Shown in pieces: positions 7,861 through 19,345 of a DNA stretch of 49,805 nt (within the stretch, counting starts at the first letter, position 1; every line of letters begins with the position of its first letter). Made by a program: the position numbers and the translations under genes. The DNA lies in contig CAJAIK010000029.1 in the NCBI GenBank assembly GCA_903939765.1, positions 1 through 49,805 of the forward strand, given 5' to 3'. This DNA is from an uncultured Chlorobiaceae bacterium (GTDB lineage: Bacteria > Bacteroidota > Chlorobiia > Chlorobiales > Chlorobiaceae). The notes beneath the pieces were generated by a model. The model was not told the DNA's origin, did not search any database, and worked only from the letters and a program-made list of their open reading frames with translations.

Positions 7861-9861
7861 TTAGTCGTTTTCCTGATCGCGAAGGTTTTCAAGCACACCG
7901 AAATCCTCAAGTGTGGTGACATCTCCCTTGATCTCATTGCTGGTGGCAAGTTCACGAAGGAGACGGCGCATGATTTTCCCGCTGCGGGTTTTTGGAAGTC
8001 CTTTGGCCCATCTGATTTCGTCAGGCTTGGCAATCGGTCCGATCTCCTTGGCAACGTGGTTGCGCAACGCTTCACGGAGTGTCATGTCGCCGACATATTC
8101 ATCTTTCAGCGTTACGAAGGCAACAAGGGCATTACCTTTCAGCTCATCGGGACGGCTGACAACAGCGGCCTCTGCAACGGCTTCGTGCGATACCAGTGCG
8201 CTTTCAACCTCACTGGTGCCAAGGCGATGTCCTGAAACGTTGACCACATCATCGACACGTCCCATGATCCAGATATAGCCGTCCTCATCCTTGCGGGCGC
8301 CGTCACCGGTAAAGTACATGTCGTTGAAGTCTGACCAGTAGGTTTTTTCGTACCGTTCGTTATCACCGTAGATGGTGCGGAGCATGGATGGCCATGGTTT
8401 TTTGATAACGAGATATCCACCTTCGTTGGCTGCGCATGGCGTGCCATCCTTGTGCACCACATCGACCGCGATGCCGGGTAGTGGACGGGTTGCCGTGCCG
8501 GGTTTTGTCGGTGTCGCACCAGGAAGAGGGGAGACCATGATGCCGCCGGTTTCGGTTTGCCACCAGGTGTCGACAATCGGGCATCTTCCCTGTCCGACAA
8601 CCTTGTGATACCACATCCACGCTTCAGGATTGATTGGTTCACCGACAGTTCCAAGCAGGCGGAGCGAGCTGAGGTTGTGTTTGGTGACCCACTCGTTTCC
8701 TGCGCGGATAAAGGCGCGGATAGCAGTTGGCGCAGTATAGAGAATCGTAACTTTGTGGCGGTTGATGATATCCCAGAACCTGTCCCACTGCGGGTAGTTT
8801 GGAGCACCTTCATACATCAGCATGGTTGCGCCGCAGAGCAGAGGACCGTAAGCCATGTAGGTGTGTCCGGTAATCCATCCGACATCGGCTGTACAGAAGT
8901 AGATATCCTCGTCCTTGATATCGAAAACGTATTTGAATGAACTTGCTGCATGGATCATGTAGCCGGCGGTGGTGTGCAGGATACCTTTGGGTTTTCCGGT
9001 GGAACCGCTGGTGTAGAGTACGAAGAGCGGATGTTCTGCATCGAGTTCTGCTGGTTCTGATTCATCAGCGGCAAGGCCCATAAGATCGTGCCACCAATGG
9101 TCCATCCCGTTATGCATGTGGATCTCTTCATTGGTGACTTTCAGGACGATGACACTGCGAATTGAGGGGGTGTTGACGATCGCCTCATCAACAATATTTT
9201 TCAGGTTGATGGAGCCGCCACGGCGTCTTGTGCCATCTGCGCAGATAACCATCCTGGCACGTGAATCATTGACACGCTCGGTAATGGCGTGGGCGGAGAA
9301 ACCGGCAAAAATAACGTTATGAACTGCACCAACGCGTGCACAGGCAAGAACGGCGATAATCAGTTCAGGAACCATGCCCATGTAGATCGCAACCCTGTCG
9401 CCAGGTTTGATACCGGCGATTTTCAGTACGTTCGCAAATTTGCAGACCTGACGGTGCAGTTCACCGTAGGTCAGAACCCGCTGATCACCCTCTTCGCCTT
9501 CCCAGATAATGGCGGCCTTATTCTTTCTCCAACTGTTGACATGGACATCGAGAGCGTTGTAGCAGATATTGGTTTTACCCCCGCTAAACCATTTTGCATA
9601 AGGAGTATTCCACTCCAGAACGCTATCCCATTTCTTGAACCAGTGAAACTTTTCAGCAATGCCTCCCCAGTAAGCATCCGGATCAGCGTCAGCGGCAGCA
9701 TAGAGTTTCTCATACTCTTCCATGGAGGAGACATGGGCATTAGCTGCAAACTCGGCTGGAGGCGGAAATTTCCGCTTTTCAGACATAACAGAGCTGATTG
9801 ATACTTCTGCAGTGGGGGTTACGGTGTGCTGTGCGGTGGATGTTGTTTCGTCTGTAGCCAT
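7861..9861 (-). CDS. acs: Acetyl-CoA synthetase (AMP-forming)
   Basis: 666 residues, the usual length for Acs. It activates acetate with ATP and CoA through acetyl-AMP, letting the cell assimilate acetate alongside autotrophic CO2 fixation; the acetyl-CoA can be carboxylated by the PFOR encoded at 40256. Motifs: the adenylate-forming core YTSGSTGKPKG (about 280-290), the DTWWQTETGG substrate site, the YFTGDGARKDEDGY hinge region and the C-terminal KTRSGKIMRRLLREL, where K629 is the catalytic lysine usually controlled by acetylation. The start at 9861 adds about 25 unusual residues before MSEKRKFPPP; the shorter start at 9786 is possible. A strong terminator follows. Confidence 0.95.
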   Translation of the reverse strand: MATDETTSTAQHTVTPTAEVSISSVMSEKRKFPPPAEFAANAHVSSMEEYEKLYAAADADPDAYWGGIAEKFHWFKKWDSVLEWNTPYAKWFSGGKTNICYNALDVHVNSWRKNKAAIIWEGEEGDQRVLTYGELHRQVCKFANVLKIAGIKPGDRVAIYMGMVPELIIAVLACARVGAVHNVIFAGFSAHAITERVNDSRARMVICADGTRRRGGSINLKNIVDEAIVNTPSIRSVIVLKVTNEEIHMHNGMDHWWHDLMGLAADESEPAELDAEHPLFVLYTSGSTGKPKGILHTTAGYMIHAASSFKYVFDIKDEDIYFCTADVGWITGHTYMAYGPLLCGATMLMYEGAPNYPQWDRFWDIINRHKVTILYTAPTAIRAFIRAGNEWVTKHNLSSLRLLGTVGEPINPEAWMWYHKVVGQGRCPIVDTWWQTETGGIMVSPLPGATPTKPGTATRPLPGIAVDVVHKDGTPCAANEGGYLVIKKPWPSMLRTIYGDNERYEKTYWSDFNDMYFTGDGARKDEDGYIWIMGRVDDVVNVSGHRLGTSEVESALVSHEAVAEAAVVSRPDELKGNALVAFVTLKDEYVGDMTLREALRNHVAKEIGPIAKPDEIRWAKGLPKTRSGKIMRRLLRELATSNEIKGDVTTLEDFGVLENLRDQEND

Positions 9862-9901
9862 TGATGCCCATGTTTTATGAGATTAAAAAAAACTACGCCC
9901 C

Positions 9902-9915
9902 CTCCTGCAAGGGGT
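9902..9915 (-). terminator. Possible terminator of leuS
   Basis: On the minus strand a short GC hairpin (CCCCT with AGGGG, core around 9899-9915) is followed after a few bases by eight T (9883-9890 on the plus strand read as A). It lies about 130 nt after the leuS stop and before acs. Moderate support. Confidence 0.45.
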
Positions 9916-10044
9916 TTGGTAACGTAGAAAATAACTGGTTGCAACGGAGATAAAAAACCGTATACCGAATTTTATAGAATATCTTATGATTTTACATGAA
10001 AAAAAAACGTTTAGGCCACAATTGTTCTTTTACAATCTTTTGGT

Positions 10045-12468
10045 TTATCCTTGTTTTACTACAAAATTGACCAGTTTGTCGATAACAACAATTTCACGGA
10101 GAATTGTTTGTCCCTCAATAAACTTGAGTACCGATTCCACCTTCTTTGCCTCAGCGAGAAGAGACTCTTTCGTGCTTTTGGCTGGAGCTGAAAAAGTGCC
10201 TCGCAGTTTTCCGTTGATCTGCACGGCAATGGTCGACATGCTCTCTTCGACAAGTTTTTGATCAAAGGCGGGAAAGGGGTTCTTGCTTATTGAGTGGCTG
10301 TGGCCGATGCTCTCCCAAAGTTCCTCGGTGATGTGCGGAGCGTAGGGCGCAAGCAGTGTGAGCAGCGTTTCAATGGCCGTGCGGTTGGTGCAGCCAGCTT
10401 TATGCAGCTCGTTGACAAAGACCATCATTTCGGAAATAGCAGTGTTGAATTTGAGCTGCTCGGTGTCTTCACCAACCTTTTTAATGGCTTTGTGCATACG
10501 TCGCAGTAATTCTTCCGGCATGGCGTCAACTGAAAGCTGTTTTGCCGGCCCCTCATGTTCCTGATAGACCAGTCGCCACACTTTCGACAGAAAACGGCTT
10601 ATGCCTTCAATACCATTGGTATTCCAGGGTTTGACCTGCTCAAGAGGACCTAAAAACATCTCATAGAGACGGACGGCATCGGCTCCGTATCGCTGAAGGA
10701 CGTGGTCTGCCGGAATGACGTTGCCGCGCGATTTCGACATTTTCTCATTGTCTTCGCCAAGAATCATCCCCTGGTTGAAGAGTTTTTTGAAGGGCTCCCT
10801 TGTGCTGACGACACCGAGGTCGAAGAGAACCTTGTGCCAGAAGCGTGCATAGAGCAGGTGAAGGACGGCATGTTCAGCGCCGCCGATATAGAGATCGACA
10901 TTCATCCAGTAGCGCTCTTTTTCAGGATCGATTAACTGGGCGCTGTTTTCAGGGTCGATGAAGCGCAGGTAGTACCAGCAGCTTCCCGCCCACTGGGGCA
11001 TGGTGTTGGTTTCGCGCCGGAATGCTCCGTGCTCATCGTTTCCGTAGAGCCAGTGCGGAATGTTGGCAAGGGGCGACTCCCCGGTTGAGGATGGATGATA
11101 AGCCTCTACGTCAGGAAGAGTGAGCGGCAGGTCGGTTTCCGTGCGAAGGGTGCCATCGTCATAATGCTTGATCGGAATTGGTTCTCCCCAGTATCGCTGG
11201 CGGCTGAAAATCCAGTCGCGGAGCTTGTAGTTGACCTTTCTCTGGCCAACTTTTTTTGTTTCAAGCCATGATGCCATCCGTTCAAATGCTTCACTGAACG
11301 CGAGTCCGTTGAGTGATATTTCATCGTTTGAAGAGTTGACCGGGTAGCTCTCTTTGCCTTCAAAAACCTTTTCCTGAACATCATGCGGGCTTTTGACCAC
11401 CTCGATGATGGGGAGGTTGTACTGTCGGGCAAACTCCCAGTCGCGGCTGTCATGTGCCGGGACGGACATGATGGCTCCTGTTCCGTAACTGGTAAGGACA
11501 AAGTCGGAGATCCAGACAGGAAGGGGCTCGCCGGTTGCAGGGTTTATGGCATAAGAGCCGGTAAAAACGCCGCTTTTTTCTTTTTGCAGTCCAGTTCGCT
11601 CAAGCTCTGTTTTCAGCCTTGCCTGGTTGATATACTCTTTCACTGCAACCAACTGCCCGGCGGTGGCAAGCTTTTCTGCAAGGGGATGCTCAGGAGAAAT
11701 AACAAGATAGGTTGCTCCAAAGAGCGTGTCGGGTCTTGTGGTATAGACTCTCAGTTTTTTGTTGTGGCAGCGGAGTTCAAAATCAATTTCAACACCTTCC
11801 GAGCGACCAATCCAGTTGCGCTGCATCTGTTTGACATTTTCCGGCCAATCGACTTCATCGAGGTCGGCAAGCAGGCGGTCGGCATAAGCGGTGATTTTCA
11901 GCACCCACTGCCGCAGTGGACGGCGGACAACGGTGTAACCCTCAGCAATTTTTTCATCAACCTCTTCGTTTGCCAGAACGGTCTTGAGCTCTTCGCACCA
12001 GTTGACGTCCACTTCCGACATATAGGCCAGCCCACGCTCATAGAGCTTGAGAAAAATCCACTGTGTCCATTTGAAATACCCGGGATCGGTGGTGTTGATC
12101 TCCCTCGACCAGTCGTAGGAAAAGCCCATCGCCTGAAGGGTTCCCTTGAAGCTTCGGATATTCTCTTCTGTGGTGGTTTTCGGGTGTGTTCCTGTTTTGA
12201 TGGCAAACTGTTCTGCGGGCAGTCCAAAGGCGTCCCATCCCATCGGGTGGAGCACATTGCAGCCGCAACTTCTTTTGTATCGGGCGATAATGTCTGATGC
12301 GGTGTATCCCTCAAGATGGCCGACATGGAGCCCGGTACCACTGGGGTAGGGAAACATGTCGAGGACATAGTATTTTGGCTTGCCGCTCCCTTCAGTGGTT
12401 GAAAAGGTATTTTGCTGCTGCCACCGGGCCTGCCATTTCGCCTCTGTGTTTGAAAAATCGTACCTCAT
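10045..12468 (-). CDS. leuS: Leucyl-tRNA synthetase
   Basis: 807 residues, a class I synthetase of normal bacterial length that charges tRNA(Leu). The N-terminal nucleotide site is [20 protein letters not shown], with the HIGH-type HVGH at 48-51. The editing domain (CP1) lies at about 220-410 with [13 protein letters not shown] and [15 protein letters not shown], which contains the conserved editing Asp. The [14 protein letters not shown] segment is typical, the KMSKS loop is [10 protein letters not shown] at about 580, and the C-terminal anticodon-binding and LeuS-specific domain ends in VQINGKLRG. The ATG at 12468 is the conserved start ([13 protein letters not shown]). It lies downstream of pnp, separated by a terminator-like hairpin. 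Confidence 0.97.
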   Translation of the reverse strand: MRYDFSNTEAKWQARWQQQNTFSTTEGSGKPKYYVLDMFPYPSGTGLHVGHLEGYTASDIIARYKRSCGCNVLHPMGWDAFGLPAEQFAIKTGTHPKTTTEENIRSFKGTLQAMGFSYDWSREINTTDPGYFKWTQWIFLKLYERGLAYMSEVDVNWCEELKTVLANEEVDEKIAEGYTVVRRPLRQWVLKITAYADRLLADLDEVDWPENVKQMQRNWIGRSEGVEIDFELRCHNKKLRVYTTRPDTLFGATYLVISPEHPLAEKLATAGQLVAVKEYINQARLKTELERTGLQKEKSGVFTGSYAINPATGEPLPVWISDFVLTSYGTGAIMSVPAHDSRDWEFARQYNLPIIEVVKSPHDVQEKVFEGKESYPVNSSNDEISLNGLAFSEAFERMASWLETKKVGQRKVNYKLRDWIFSRQRYWGEPIPIKHYDDGTLRTETDLPLTLPDVEAYHPSSTGESPLANIPHWLYGNDEHGAFRRETNTMPQWAGSCWYYLRFIDPENSAQLIDPEKERYWMNVDLYIGGAEHAVLHLLYARFWHKVLFDLGVVSTREPFKKLFNQGMILGEDNEKMSKSRGNVIPADHVLQRYGADAVRLYEMFLGPLEQVKPWNTNGIEGISRFLSKVWRLVYQEHEGPAKQLSVDAMPEELLRRMHKAIKKVGEDTEQLKFNTAISEMMVFVNELHKAGCTNRTAIETLLTLLAPYAPHITEELWESIGHSHSISKNPFPAFDQKLVEESMSTIAVQINGKLRGTFSAPAKSTKESLLAEAKKVESVLKFIEGQTILREIVVIDKLVNFVVKQG

Positions 12469-12503
12469 GGTGTGTTGATGAATGAGCGTTGTTTTCCTTA
12501 AAA

Positions 12504-12537
12504 AAAAAGCAGCACAGTGTTACCTGTACTGCTTTTT
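12504..12537. terminator. Terminator between pnp and leuS
   Basis: AAAAAGCAGCACAG (12504-12517) pairs with CTGTACTGCTTTTT (12524-12537), 14 positions with one mismatch and a 6-nt loop. A/T runs on both sides make it work in either direction. It lies just after the pnp stop at 12553 on the minus strand. Confidence 0.75.
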
Positions 12538-12552
12538 GACTCTTGTTGCGAT

Positions 12553-14739
12553 TCAGTTGTTTTCTGCGCTGCTTTCTTTTGCAGCATCCTGTTCAACTGC
12601 TTTTATTGAAAGGGCAAACTTGGTTTTTCCGGTACGGGGATCCTTGCGGACATCCACCAGCTTGACCTTTACTTTCTCTCCGATCTTCAGGTGATCGCTC
12701 ACTTTTGTCACTCTTGTGCTTGATATCTCGGAGATGTGGACCAGGCCGTCAGTTTTGGGCAGGAATTCCACAAAAGCGCCGAGCTCATCACGAATGTCGC
12801 GCACCTTTCCAATATAGATCGTGCCGACCTCAGGTTTGGCGGTGAGACTTTTTATGGTAGCCAGCGCGGCGTTTGTGCCCTCACTGGTGGAGCAGGCGAT
12901 GGTGACGGTGCCGTCATCTTCAATGTTGATTTCTGCACCAGTCTCTTCGGTGATGCTGCGGATGGTCTCTCCACCCTTGCCGATAATCATACCGATACAG
13001 TCAACCGGCACCTTGATGGTTGTCAGCTTTGGTGCAAAGTTTGCAAGCTCCTGGCGGGTTGAAGGTATCGCTTTTTCCATTTCGTCGAGAATGTGGAGGC
13101 GGCCCCTGCGTGCCTGCTCAAGGGCGGTTTCAAGGATGTGATAGTCGAGCCCGTCAATCTTGATATCCATCTGGCAGGCGGTAATACCATCCCTGGTACC
13201 TGACACCTTGAAATCCATATCTCCAAGGTGATCTTCATTGCCGAGGATATCGGAGAGCACGGCATAGGAGGCTCCCTCCTTGATCAGTCCCATGGCAATG
13301 CCTGATACCGGCTTTTTGAGGGGTACGCCACCATCCATAAGGGCAAGCGTTCCTCCGCATACCGAAGCCATTGATGAAGAGCCGTTTGACTCAAGAATGT
13401 CTGAAACGATACGGATGGTATAGGGGAACTCCTCCTCGGTCGGGGCAACCATCTTGATGGAGCGCTCCGCGAGGTTGCCGTGGCCGATTTCGCGGCGTCC
13501 GATACTTCCAAGCCGTCCGCATTCACCGACGCTGAAAGGAGGGAAGTTGTAATGGAGATAGAATCTTTTGTCGGCACTGCTGGTGAGGGTATCAACAGAC
13601 TGGGCATCCTTTTTGGTGCCGAGGGTTATGGTGACAAGCGCCTGGGTCTCTCCCCTGGTAAAAAGAGCCGAGCCGTGGGCTCTCGGAATGATGCCAAGTT
13701 CGATGCTGATGGGGCGTACCTGATCGAGGGCGCGGCCATCAAGGCGTTTTGCGTCGTCAAGAATCATGTGGCGCATCATCCTCTTTTCGACGGCATGAAT
13801 CTGTTCGTCAATGATATGCGGGTTCAGGCAGAGTGCTTTTGATGGGTCGGCGGCGATATCCTCGCTGCTGATTGACGCCTTGAAGTGCTCAATGGTTGCC
13901 TCTATGGTTTCGCGATAGATGTGGGCGGTCTGGTCGGCGCGCTCTTCTTTCTGGAGCGGGGTGTAGGCGAGCTCCTTGAGACGGCTTTCGCAAAGTCCCT
14001 TTACCGCTTCGGTAAGCTCTGCAGGAATGATGGTCGGGGCAAAGGGGCGGCTCGGTTTTGCAACTTCTGCCGCAATTTCGGTCTGGAGAGCACAGAGTTT
14101 GCGGATGGCTGCGTGGCCGAACTTGATGGCGTCAAGCATTTCAGCCTCGGAAATTTCTTTCATCTCACCTTCGAGCATGCAGATGGTATCTGCCGTGCCA
14201 CCGATACAGATGTCAAGATCGCTGCTGGCCAGTTCGTTGATATCAGGATTGATGATAAAGAGGCCGTTGATTCTGCCTACCCGCACTTCAGACATCGGGT
14301 TGTGGAATGGAATATCGGAGACCATGATGGCTGTTGATGCTGCCAGACCACCGAGGACGTCGCCGTCATTGATCTGGTCAGAAGAGATCACGGTTACAAT
14401 GATCTGTGTCTCATAGAGGTAGCCGTCAGGAAAGAGCGGACGGAGTGCACGGTCAATGAGCCTGGCTGAAAGGATCTCTTTTTCAGAGGGGCGGCTTTCA
14501 CGCTTGAAAAAACCTCCGGGGAATTTTCCTGCAGCCGAATATTTTTCGCGGTATTCAACCTGGAGGGGAAAGTAGTCCTGGTTGGGCGGAGGTGTTTTTT
14601 TGCTTGAAACAACCGTTGCAATGACCATAGTGTCGCCAAGGCGGACAACGACAGCGCCGTCGGCCTGTTTTGCCATTTTCCCGGTTTCAATCGAGATAAC
14701 CTTGCCCTGGCCAAGATCAATTTCTTTGTTGATAATCAT
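12553..14739 (-). CDS. pnp: Polyribonucleotide nucleotidyltransferase (PNPase)
   Basis: 728 residues. PNPase degrades RNA 3' to 5' by phosphorolysis as a trimer and is part of RNA turnover complexes. Domain order is standard: RNase PH domain 1 (about 1-210, with [25 protein letters not shown]), a helical linker, RNase PH domain 2 (about 320-545, with [14 protein letters not shown] and [21 protein letters not shown] holding the catalytic acids), a KH domain (about 555-615, [14 protein letters not shown] with the GxxG loop) and an S1 domain (about 620-695). The tail is short and acidic. It is a single gene with its own terminator; an S15 gene, often adjacent in other bacteria, is not present here. 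Confidence 0.97.
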   Translation of the reverse strand: MIINKEIDLGQGKVISIETGKMAKQADGAVVVRLGDTMVIATVVSSKKTPPPNQDYFPLQVEYREKYSAAGKFPGGFFKRESRPSEKEILSARLIDRALRPLFPDGYLYETQIIVTVISSDQINDGDVLGGLAASTAIMVSDIPFHNPMSEVRVGRINGLFIINPDINELASSDLDICIGGTADTICMLEGEMKEISEAEMLDAIKFGHAAIRKLCALQTEIAAEVAKPSRPFAPTIIPAELTEAVKGLCESRLKELAYTPLQKEERADQTAHIYRETIEATIEHFKASISSEDIAADPSKALCLNPHIIDEQIHAVEKRMMRHMILDDAKRLDGRALDQVRPISIELGIIPRAHGSALFTRGETQALVTITLGTKKDAQSVDTLTSSADKRFYLHYNFPPFSVGECGRLGSIGRREIGHGNLAERSIKMVAPTEEEFPYTIRIVSDILESNGSSSMASVCGGTLALMDGGVPLKKPVSGIAMGLIKEGASYAVLSDILGNEDHLGDMDFKVSGTRDGITACQMDIKIDGLDYHILETALEQARRGRLHILDEMEKAIPSTRQELANFAPKLTTIKVPVDCIGMIIGKGGETIRSITEETGAEINIEDDGTVTIACSTSEGTNAALATIKSLTAKPEVGTIYIGKVRDIRDELGAFVEFLPKTDGLVHISEISSTRVTKVSDHLKIGEKVKVKLVDVRKDPRTGKTKFALSIKAVEQDAAKESSAENN

Positions 14740-14854
14740 GGATATCGTGTGATAGTAAGTGATGAAAATGTTGTCCGGTTGTTTTCAGGCAATGAACAAG
14801 TTCAGAAATATAACACAAAAAAATCTCTTCCGGTAAACTGATATCATGCTCTTG

Positions 14855-15706
14855 TCATGCCCGGATTTTGCAATTATCGATAAGACGGACTGCTCCGAAG
14901 CAGGCGGCAAGAAGCAGCCTGTACTCCTTGCCCTCTTCCGCCGTCTCTGCCAGTTCAAAGCGCTCTTCATCAACAAACGCGACATAATCGGGGCGGCATC
15001 CTGGTGTTGAGGCAATCATCTGCTCAATCTCTGCGGCAATTGCCGAAAGGTCTCTCTTCTTGCTGGTAATGCACGTTTCGGCATGGCAGATTCCCTGGTA
15101 AAGAATAGCCGCTGCGCTGCGCTCATGGCTTGAGAGGTAGATATTTCTTGAACTTACCGCCAGCCCGTTCTCTTCGCGGACAACAGGCGCAGCAACAACG
15201 GTTATGTCGAGATCAAGATCTTTAACAAGCTGACGGATAATGGCGAGTTGCTGCGCATCCTTTTCGCCGAAGATTGCTCTGTGCGGTTTGGTGATATGAA
15301 AAAGTTTTGTGACGATGGTGGCCATGCCGTTGAAATGACCCGGTCTTCGTTCTCCTTCAAGCCGTTTGCCGAGAGCACCGCAATCGATTGTGGTTTGATG
15401 GTTTTCGGGGTAGATGCTTTTGGTTTCAGGAGCGAAGAGGTAATCGACTCCTGCCGCTTTTGCAAGGGCGACGTCCTGCTCGAATGGTCTGGGGTATTGG
15501 TGAAGGTCTTCGCCGACCCCAAACTGCGAAGGGTTGACAAAAATGGTAAGAATAACGGTGCCGGAGCTTTGACGGGCAAGCTTGACAAGGCTCAGATGTC
15601 CTTCGTGCAGTGCCCCCATGGTCATGACGACGCTGATGAGCTGGCGGTTGAGCCGCAGCTTTTCGGCTATTGCCTGCATCTGGCAGGGTTCAGTGATGAT
15701 CTGCAT
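14855..15706 (-). CDS. panC: Pantothenate synthetase (pantoate--beta-alanine ligase)
   Basis: 283 residues from the ATG at 15706; a longer frame to 15751 would run into rsmI and adds a lysine-rich tail foreign to the family. A purine-rich AGAAGAAG ribosome site precedes the chosen start. PanC joins pantoate and beta-alanine with ATP to give pantothenate for coenzyme A. The ATP-binding motif [13 protein letters not shown] (HEGH at 34-37), the FVNPSQFG segment, [18 protein letters not shown] and the SSRNIYLS motif are all present. The start overlaps the end of rsmI by 17 bp, so the two are probably co-transcribed and translationally coupled. Confidence 0.95.
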   Translation of the reverse strand: MQIITEPCQMQAIAEKLRLNRQLISVVMTMGALHEGHLSLVKLARQSSGTVILTIFVNPSQFGVGEDLHQYPRPFEQDVALAKAAGVDYLFAPETKSIYPENHQTTIDCGALGKRLEGERRPGHFNGMATIVTKLFHITKPHRAIFGEKDAQQLAIIRQLVKDLDLDITVVAAPVVREENGLAVSSRNIYLSSHERSAAAILYQGICHAETCITSKKRDLSAIAAEIEQMIASTPGCRPDYVAFVDEERFELAETAEEGKEYRLLLAACFGAVRLIDNCKIRA

Positions 15707-16430
15707 CTTCTTCTTCTGGTTTGACTGTTTTTTTTCCGGAAGGGTGAACAATCACCACAAACTCTCCTCTCGCCTTGCCCTCGCCAAGATGCTGGCGGAT
15801 CTCTTCAATGGTGCCTGTAAGGTACTCCTCATGTATTTTGGTCATCTCCCGTCCAATAAAAATAAGGGCATCCGGGACGATGTTGCCCAGTTCATCAAGG
15901 AGCTTCATGATGCGGAAGGGTGACTCGTAGACAACAAAGGAGGTTTGCAGCGCGGCAAGGTATTCAAGACGGCTTTTGCGTCCCTTTTTATGCGGAAGAA
16001 ATCCCGCGAAAAAAAAGTTGTTGACCGGAAGCGGACAGGCTGAAAGTGCCGCGGTCAGTGCGCTCGGACCGGGAACGGGGATAACCTGAAGCTGGCGATC
16101 ATGCAGGGTGTGCAGGAGGGCGTAGCCGGGATCGCTGATGACGGGGGTTCCTGCGTCGGTAATGAGTGCGACATCGGTGCCCTCCTCAAGCAGGGCCAGA
16201 ATCTGGCTGATGGCCCTCGGCTCATTGTAGTTGTGGTAACTGATAAGCCGTTTGCCGGAAATATCGAAATGGCGCAGCAGAATTGATGCGCGACGTGTAT
16301 CTTCGCAGGCTATTGCCCCGGCTTCTTTCAAAATTCTTATGGCTCTCAGGGTAATGTCTTCGAGGTTGCCGAGCGGCGTCGCTACAACGTAGAGCGTTCC
16401 GGTATGTAACTGATCAGTGTGCAAGGGCAA
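15690..16430 (-). CDS. rsmI: 16S rRNA (cytidine-1402-2'-O)-methyltransferase
   Basis: 246 residues, of the tetrapyrrole-methylase-like SAM fold. RsmI methylates the 2'-O of C1402 in the ribosomal P site. Diagnostic motifs: [20 protein letters not shown] at 11-30, the ACEDTRR motif, the [13 protein letters not shown] block and [16 protein letters not shown]. It is shorter than the E. coli enzyme because the C-terminal extension is reduced to a charged tail. It overlaps the panC start. A YraL-type family name would be equivalent. Confidence 0.93.
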   Translation of the reverse strand: MPLHTDQLHTGTLYVVATPLGNLEDITLRAIRILKEAGAIACEDTRRASILLRHFDISGKRLISYHNYNEPRAISQILALLEEGTDVALITDAGTPVISDPGYALLHTLHDRQLQVIPVPGPSALTAALSACPLPVNNFFFAGFLPHKKGRKSRLEYLAALQTSFVVYESPFRIMKLLDELGNIVPDALIFIGREMTKIHEEYLTGTIEEIRQHLGEGKARGEFVVIVHPSGKKTVKPEEEDADHH

Positions 16431-16523
16431 AAGAGGGACTTGAGCAAAAGGTTTGTTTATGGGAGATTCTCAATCGTTTTAGTATAATAATAAAAAATAC
16501 GATAAACAGCGTTCAGTCAAAAA

Positions 16524-17507
16524 ATGAAGGAACAACAGCGATTATTGTCGGTCAACGACTTGCGGGTCTATTTTCCCGGAAAAAAAAGCGGGTTTCTGGG
16601 CAAGCCATCTCCGATACGGGTGGTTAACGGGGTATCTTTCGATGTTTTTCAGGGGGAAACGCTCGGGCTGGTTGGCGAGTCGGGTTGTGGAAAAACCACT
16701 CTTGGCCGTGCGCTGATTCGCCTTGGTCATCCTGTTGTGAGCGGGAGCATTGCGTTTGAAGGTCGGGAGATCTCCACCATCGGCAACCGTGACTTTCGTG
16801 CGCTGCGCAAAGAGATGCAGATGATTTTTCAGGATCCGTTCGGTTCACTGAACCCCCGCTTGACGGTCCGCCAGATTCTTGGAGAGGTATTGAAGGTTCA
16901 CCGCATTGCCCGCGGCGAGGCCGCCCGTCGTCGGATTGATGAGTTGCTTGATGTGGTTGGTTTGAACAGGGAGTACAGCAATCGTTACCCGCATGAGTTT
17001 TCGGGAGGGCAGCGGCAGCGGATCGGTATTGCGCGAGCGCTGGCAATAAGTCCGAAATTCATTATCTGTGATGAGCCCGTCTCCGCACTCGATGTCTCAA
17101 TTCAGTCGCAGATCATCAATCTGCTCAAGGATCTCCAGCGGGATCTGGGCTTGACCTATCTTTTTATCGCCCATGACCTCTCGGTTGTTGAATACATCTC
17201 CGACAGGGTTGCGGTCATGTATCTCGGAAAAATTGTTGAGATTGCCGACTACGCCGAACTCTATGCCAATCCAAAACATCCCTACACCCGAGCGCTCCTT
17301 TCGGCCATCCCCAATCCTGAATTCGGAGGGAAAAAGGAGAGGATTCTGCTGCATGGAGATTTGCCCGGCCCGATGAATATTCCCGTCGGGTGCGGCTTTC
17401 ATCCACGCTGTCCTTCCGCAATGGCCGAATGCAGCACGCGTGAACCCAAACTTCAGGAACTCACTTCAACTCATCGTCACAAGGTAAGCTGTATCCTTTA
17501 TGAATAA
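16524..17507 (+). CDS. Oligopeptide/dipeptide ABC transporter ATP-binding protein (OppF/DppF type)
   Basis: 327 residues. This is the ATPase of a peptide importer of the Opp/Dpp class: Walker A GESGCGKTT at 51-59, signature FSGGQRQRIGIARAL, Walker B FIICDEPVSALD, and the C-terminal oligopeptide-transport extension GCGFHPRCPSAMAEC found in OppD/OppF, whose Cys residues can hold an Fe-S cluster in related ATPases. No permease or second ATPase lies next to it. A matching substrate-binding lipoprotein and one permease are at 34618-37386 in the same window, so the transporter may be assembled from scattered genes. It overlaps sppA by 8 bp. Confidence 0.9.
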   Translation: MKEQQRLLSVNDLRVYFPGKKSGFLGKPSPIRVVNGVSFDVFQGETLGLVGESGCGKTTLGRALIRLGHPVVSGSIAFEGREISTIGNRDFRALRKEMQMIFQDPFGSLNPRLTVRQILGEVLKVHRIARGEAARRRIDELLDVVGLNREYSNRYPHEFSGGQRQRIGIARALAISPKFIICDEPVSALDVSIQSQIINLLKDLQRDLGLTYLFIAHDLSVVEYISDRVAVMYLGKIVEIADYAELYANPKHPYTRALLSAIPNPEFGGKKERILLHGDLPGPMNIPVGCGFHPRCPSAMAECSTREPKLQELTSTHRHKVSCILYE

Positions 17508-19314
17508 TATGAACCCTGATACGACCACGCAAAAGAAGAAGCGTGGCTTTTTCCGCACCGGTTGCCTTGCACTCATTCTTCTTCCGGTTTTTCTTTTTGC
17601 CGGACTTTTCTGGTCTTATCACCGCTCACATGCCCTTGCCGACCGTTTTGTGCTGGTTCTTCCTGTCAGCGGAGGGATTGATGAAATTCGCGATGAAAGC
17701 AGCTCACTTCCTTTTTTGCCTTCGTCTCAGTCACTCTCTCTTCAGGAGTTGCTCTTTGTACTCAATCATGCTGTTATGGATGAGCGGGTCAGGGAGGTGC
17801 TGCTCGATATTCGGAGAGTAGAGACAACTCCGGCGAAGCTCGCTGAATTGCGGGCGGCGGTTGAAAAAGTTCGTAAAGGGGGGAAAAAGGTCACAGCTTT
17901 TCTGCGCTCTGCCGAGGATGCTGATTATCTCCTCGCGACGGCTTGTGACTCCATTATTGTAGAGCGCGGTGGTTATCTTCTGCTTGATGGCCTGAAGGCT
18001 GAAACACTCTTTTATACTACTCCGCTTGGAAAAATAGGGGTCACTGTGCAGGCCGCGCAATGGAAAACCTACAAGAGCGGTATTGAGCCATTTGTCAGAA
18101 CCGGGGCAAGCAAGGAGTACTTTGAGCAAATCAACGCCCTGCTTGATGAGGTCTATGATGACTATCTCGGTTATGTCTCGAAGCGGCGCGCTATGAGCCG
18201 CAGCACTTTTGAGGCGCTCATCAACACCGATCCCCTCCTCTCCGCCAAAAAAGCAAGAACGCTTGGGCTCGTGGATGGTATAGCCTCATACTGGGAGTTG
18301 CAGCGTACCCTGACCAAAAAAATAACCGGGCATGAGCTTACCAGCGATAATGATGCCTTCGTCAGCGCAGGCCGGTACCGCTCTGAGGTTGCATGGCCCC
18401 AAAAAGCGGAGAGTGATGAGCGCATTGCTGTGATCACCCTCTCTGGCACGATTGTCCGCTCAGCAGGGGAGATGGGTGAGGGGATTGATGTGGAGAGTGT
18501 GAAAAATTCTCTTAATGCTGCGCTTGAGGACCAGGCTGTCAAGGCTCTTGTGGTGCGCATTGACAGCCCCGGCGGTGATGCCCTTGCTTCGGCTGATATG
18601 CTTCAGATGCTCGACTCGGCTGCGGTGAAAAAACCTCTTGTGGTCTCCATGTCGGGTGTTGCGGCTTCGGGCGGCTACATGGCCGCGCTTGCCGGAAAAA
18701 CCATTTATGCCCAGCCGCTGACCATTACCGGCTCCATTGGCGTATTTGCCCTCAAGCCCAACATCAGCGGACTTGCTGAAAAAATCGGTCTTGGTCGTGC
18801 TGTGGTGACGCGCGGCCGCTACGCAGATGCCAGCAGCCCCTTCAAGCCGCTTGAGGCACAGGCCTATAGCAAATTTGTGGCCGCCTCAGGTGAAATTTAT
18901 GACGACTTTGTGGGGAAAGTAGCCACCTCAAGAAAAATGCGCGTTGCCGCCGTGGACTCGGTTGCCGGAGGAAGGGTCTGGACTGGAAGCCGTGCATTGA
19001 AGGCTGGTCTGGTTGACCGTATGGGCGGACTTTTTGATGCCATTCATGCCGCAGAGCTTCTTGCCAAAATGGACATGACAAAAAAGCCCCGAATCATGCT
19101 CTATCCTGTGGAGAAAAGCTGGCTGGAATCTCTCATGCAGTCAAAGGGCGCAAGCCTCTCCGCCAGAGTGGCCGCCGCCGTGAAACAACAGGTGTTGCAT
19201 GAGGTCATCCCCCAACGGCACTTCAGCTCTATGGCCGCCTTTTACCAAATGCTTGAGAGCTCAGGCCAATTGCAGATGCTGACCGTTATGCCCTCCGAAA
19301 TCATTATTGATTAA
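17500..19314 (+). CDS. sppA: Signal peptide peptidase SppA, 67K (long) type
   Basis: 604 residues with one N-terminal membrane helix (about 20-42, TGCLALILLPVFLFAGLFW) followed by two S49 peptidase repeats facing the periplasm. SppA cuts leftover signal peptides in the membrane with a Ser-Lys dyad. The first repeat has the lysine region QWKTYKSGIEPF, and the second carries the serine nucleophile in GVAASGGYMAALAG, following the ALVVRIDSPGGDALAS strand. Both repeats are of normal length, so this is the long E. coli-like form. It starts 8 bp before the end of the upstream transporter ATPase gene, suggesting one transcript; ATG at 17509 is an alternative start. A GC hairpin with a T run follows. 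Confidence 0.93.
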   Translation: MNNMNPDTTTQKKKRGFFRTGCLALILLPVFLFAGLFWSYHRSHALADRFVLVLPVSGGIDEIRDESSSLPFLPSSQSLSLQELLFVLNHAVMDERVREVLLDIRRVETTPAKLAELRAAVEKVRKGGKKVTAFLRSAEDADYLLATACDSIIVERGGYLLLDGLKAETLFYTTPLGKIGVTVQAAQWKTYKSGIEPFVRTGASKEYFEQINALLDEVYDDYLGYVSKRRAMSRSTFEALINTDPLLSAKKARTLGLVDGIASYWELQRTLTKKITGHELTSDNDAFVSAGRYRSEVAWPQKAESDERIAVITLSGTIVRSAGEMGEGIDVESVKNSLNAALEDQAVKALVVRIDSPGGDALASADMLQMLDSAAVKKPLVVSMSGVAASGGYMAALAGKTIYAQPLTITGSIGVFALKPNISGLAEKIGLGRAVVTRGRYADASSPFKPLEAQAYSKFVAASGEIYDDFVGKVATSRKMRVAAVDSVAGGRVWTGSRALKAGLVDRMGGLFDAIHAAELLAKMDMTKKPRIMLYPVEKSWLESLMQSKGASLSARVAAAVKQQVLHEVIPQRHFSSMAAFYQMLESSGQLQMLTVMPSEIIID

Positions 19315-19345
19315 TCTCATTCGGGGTACGTCCATTGCGATGGAG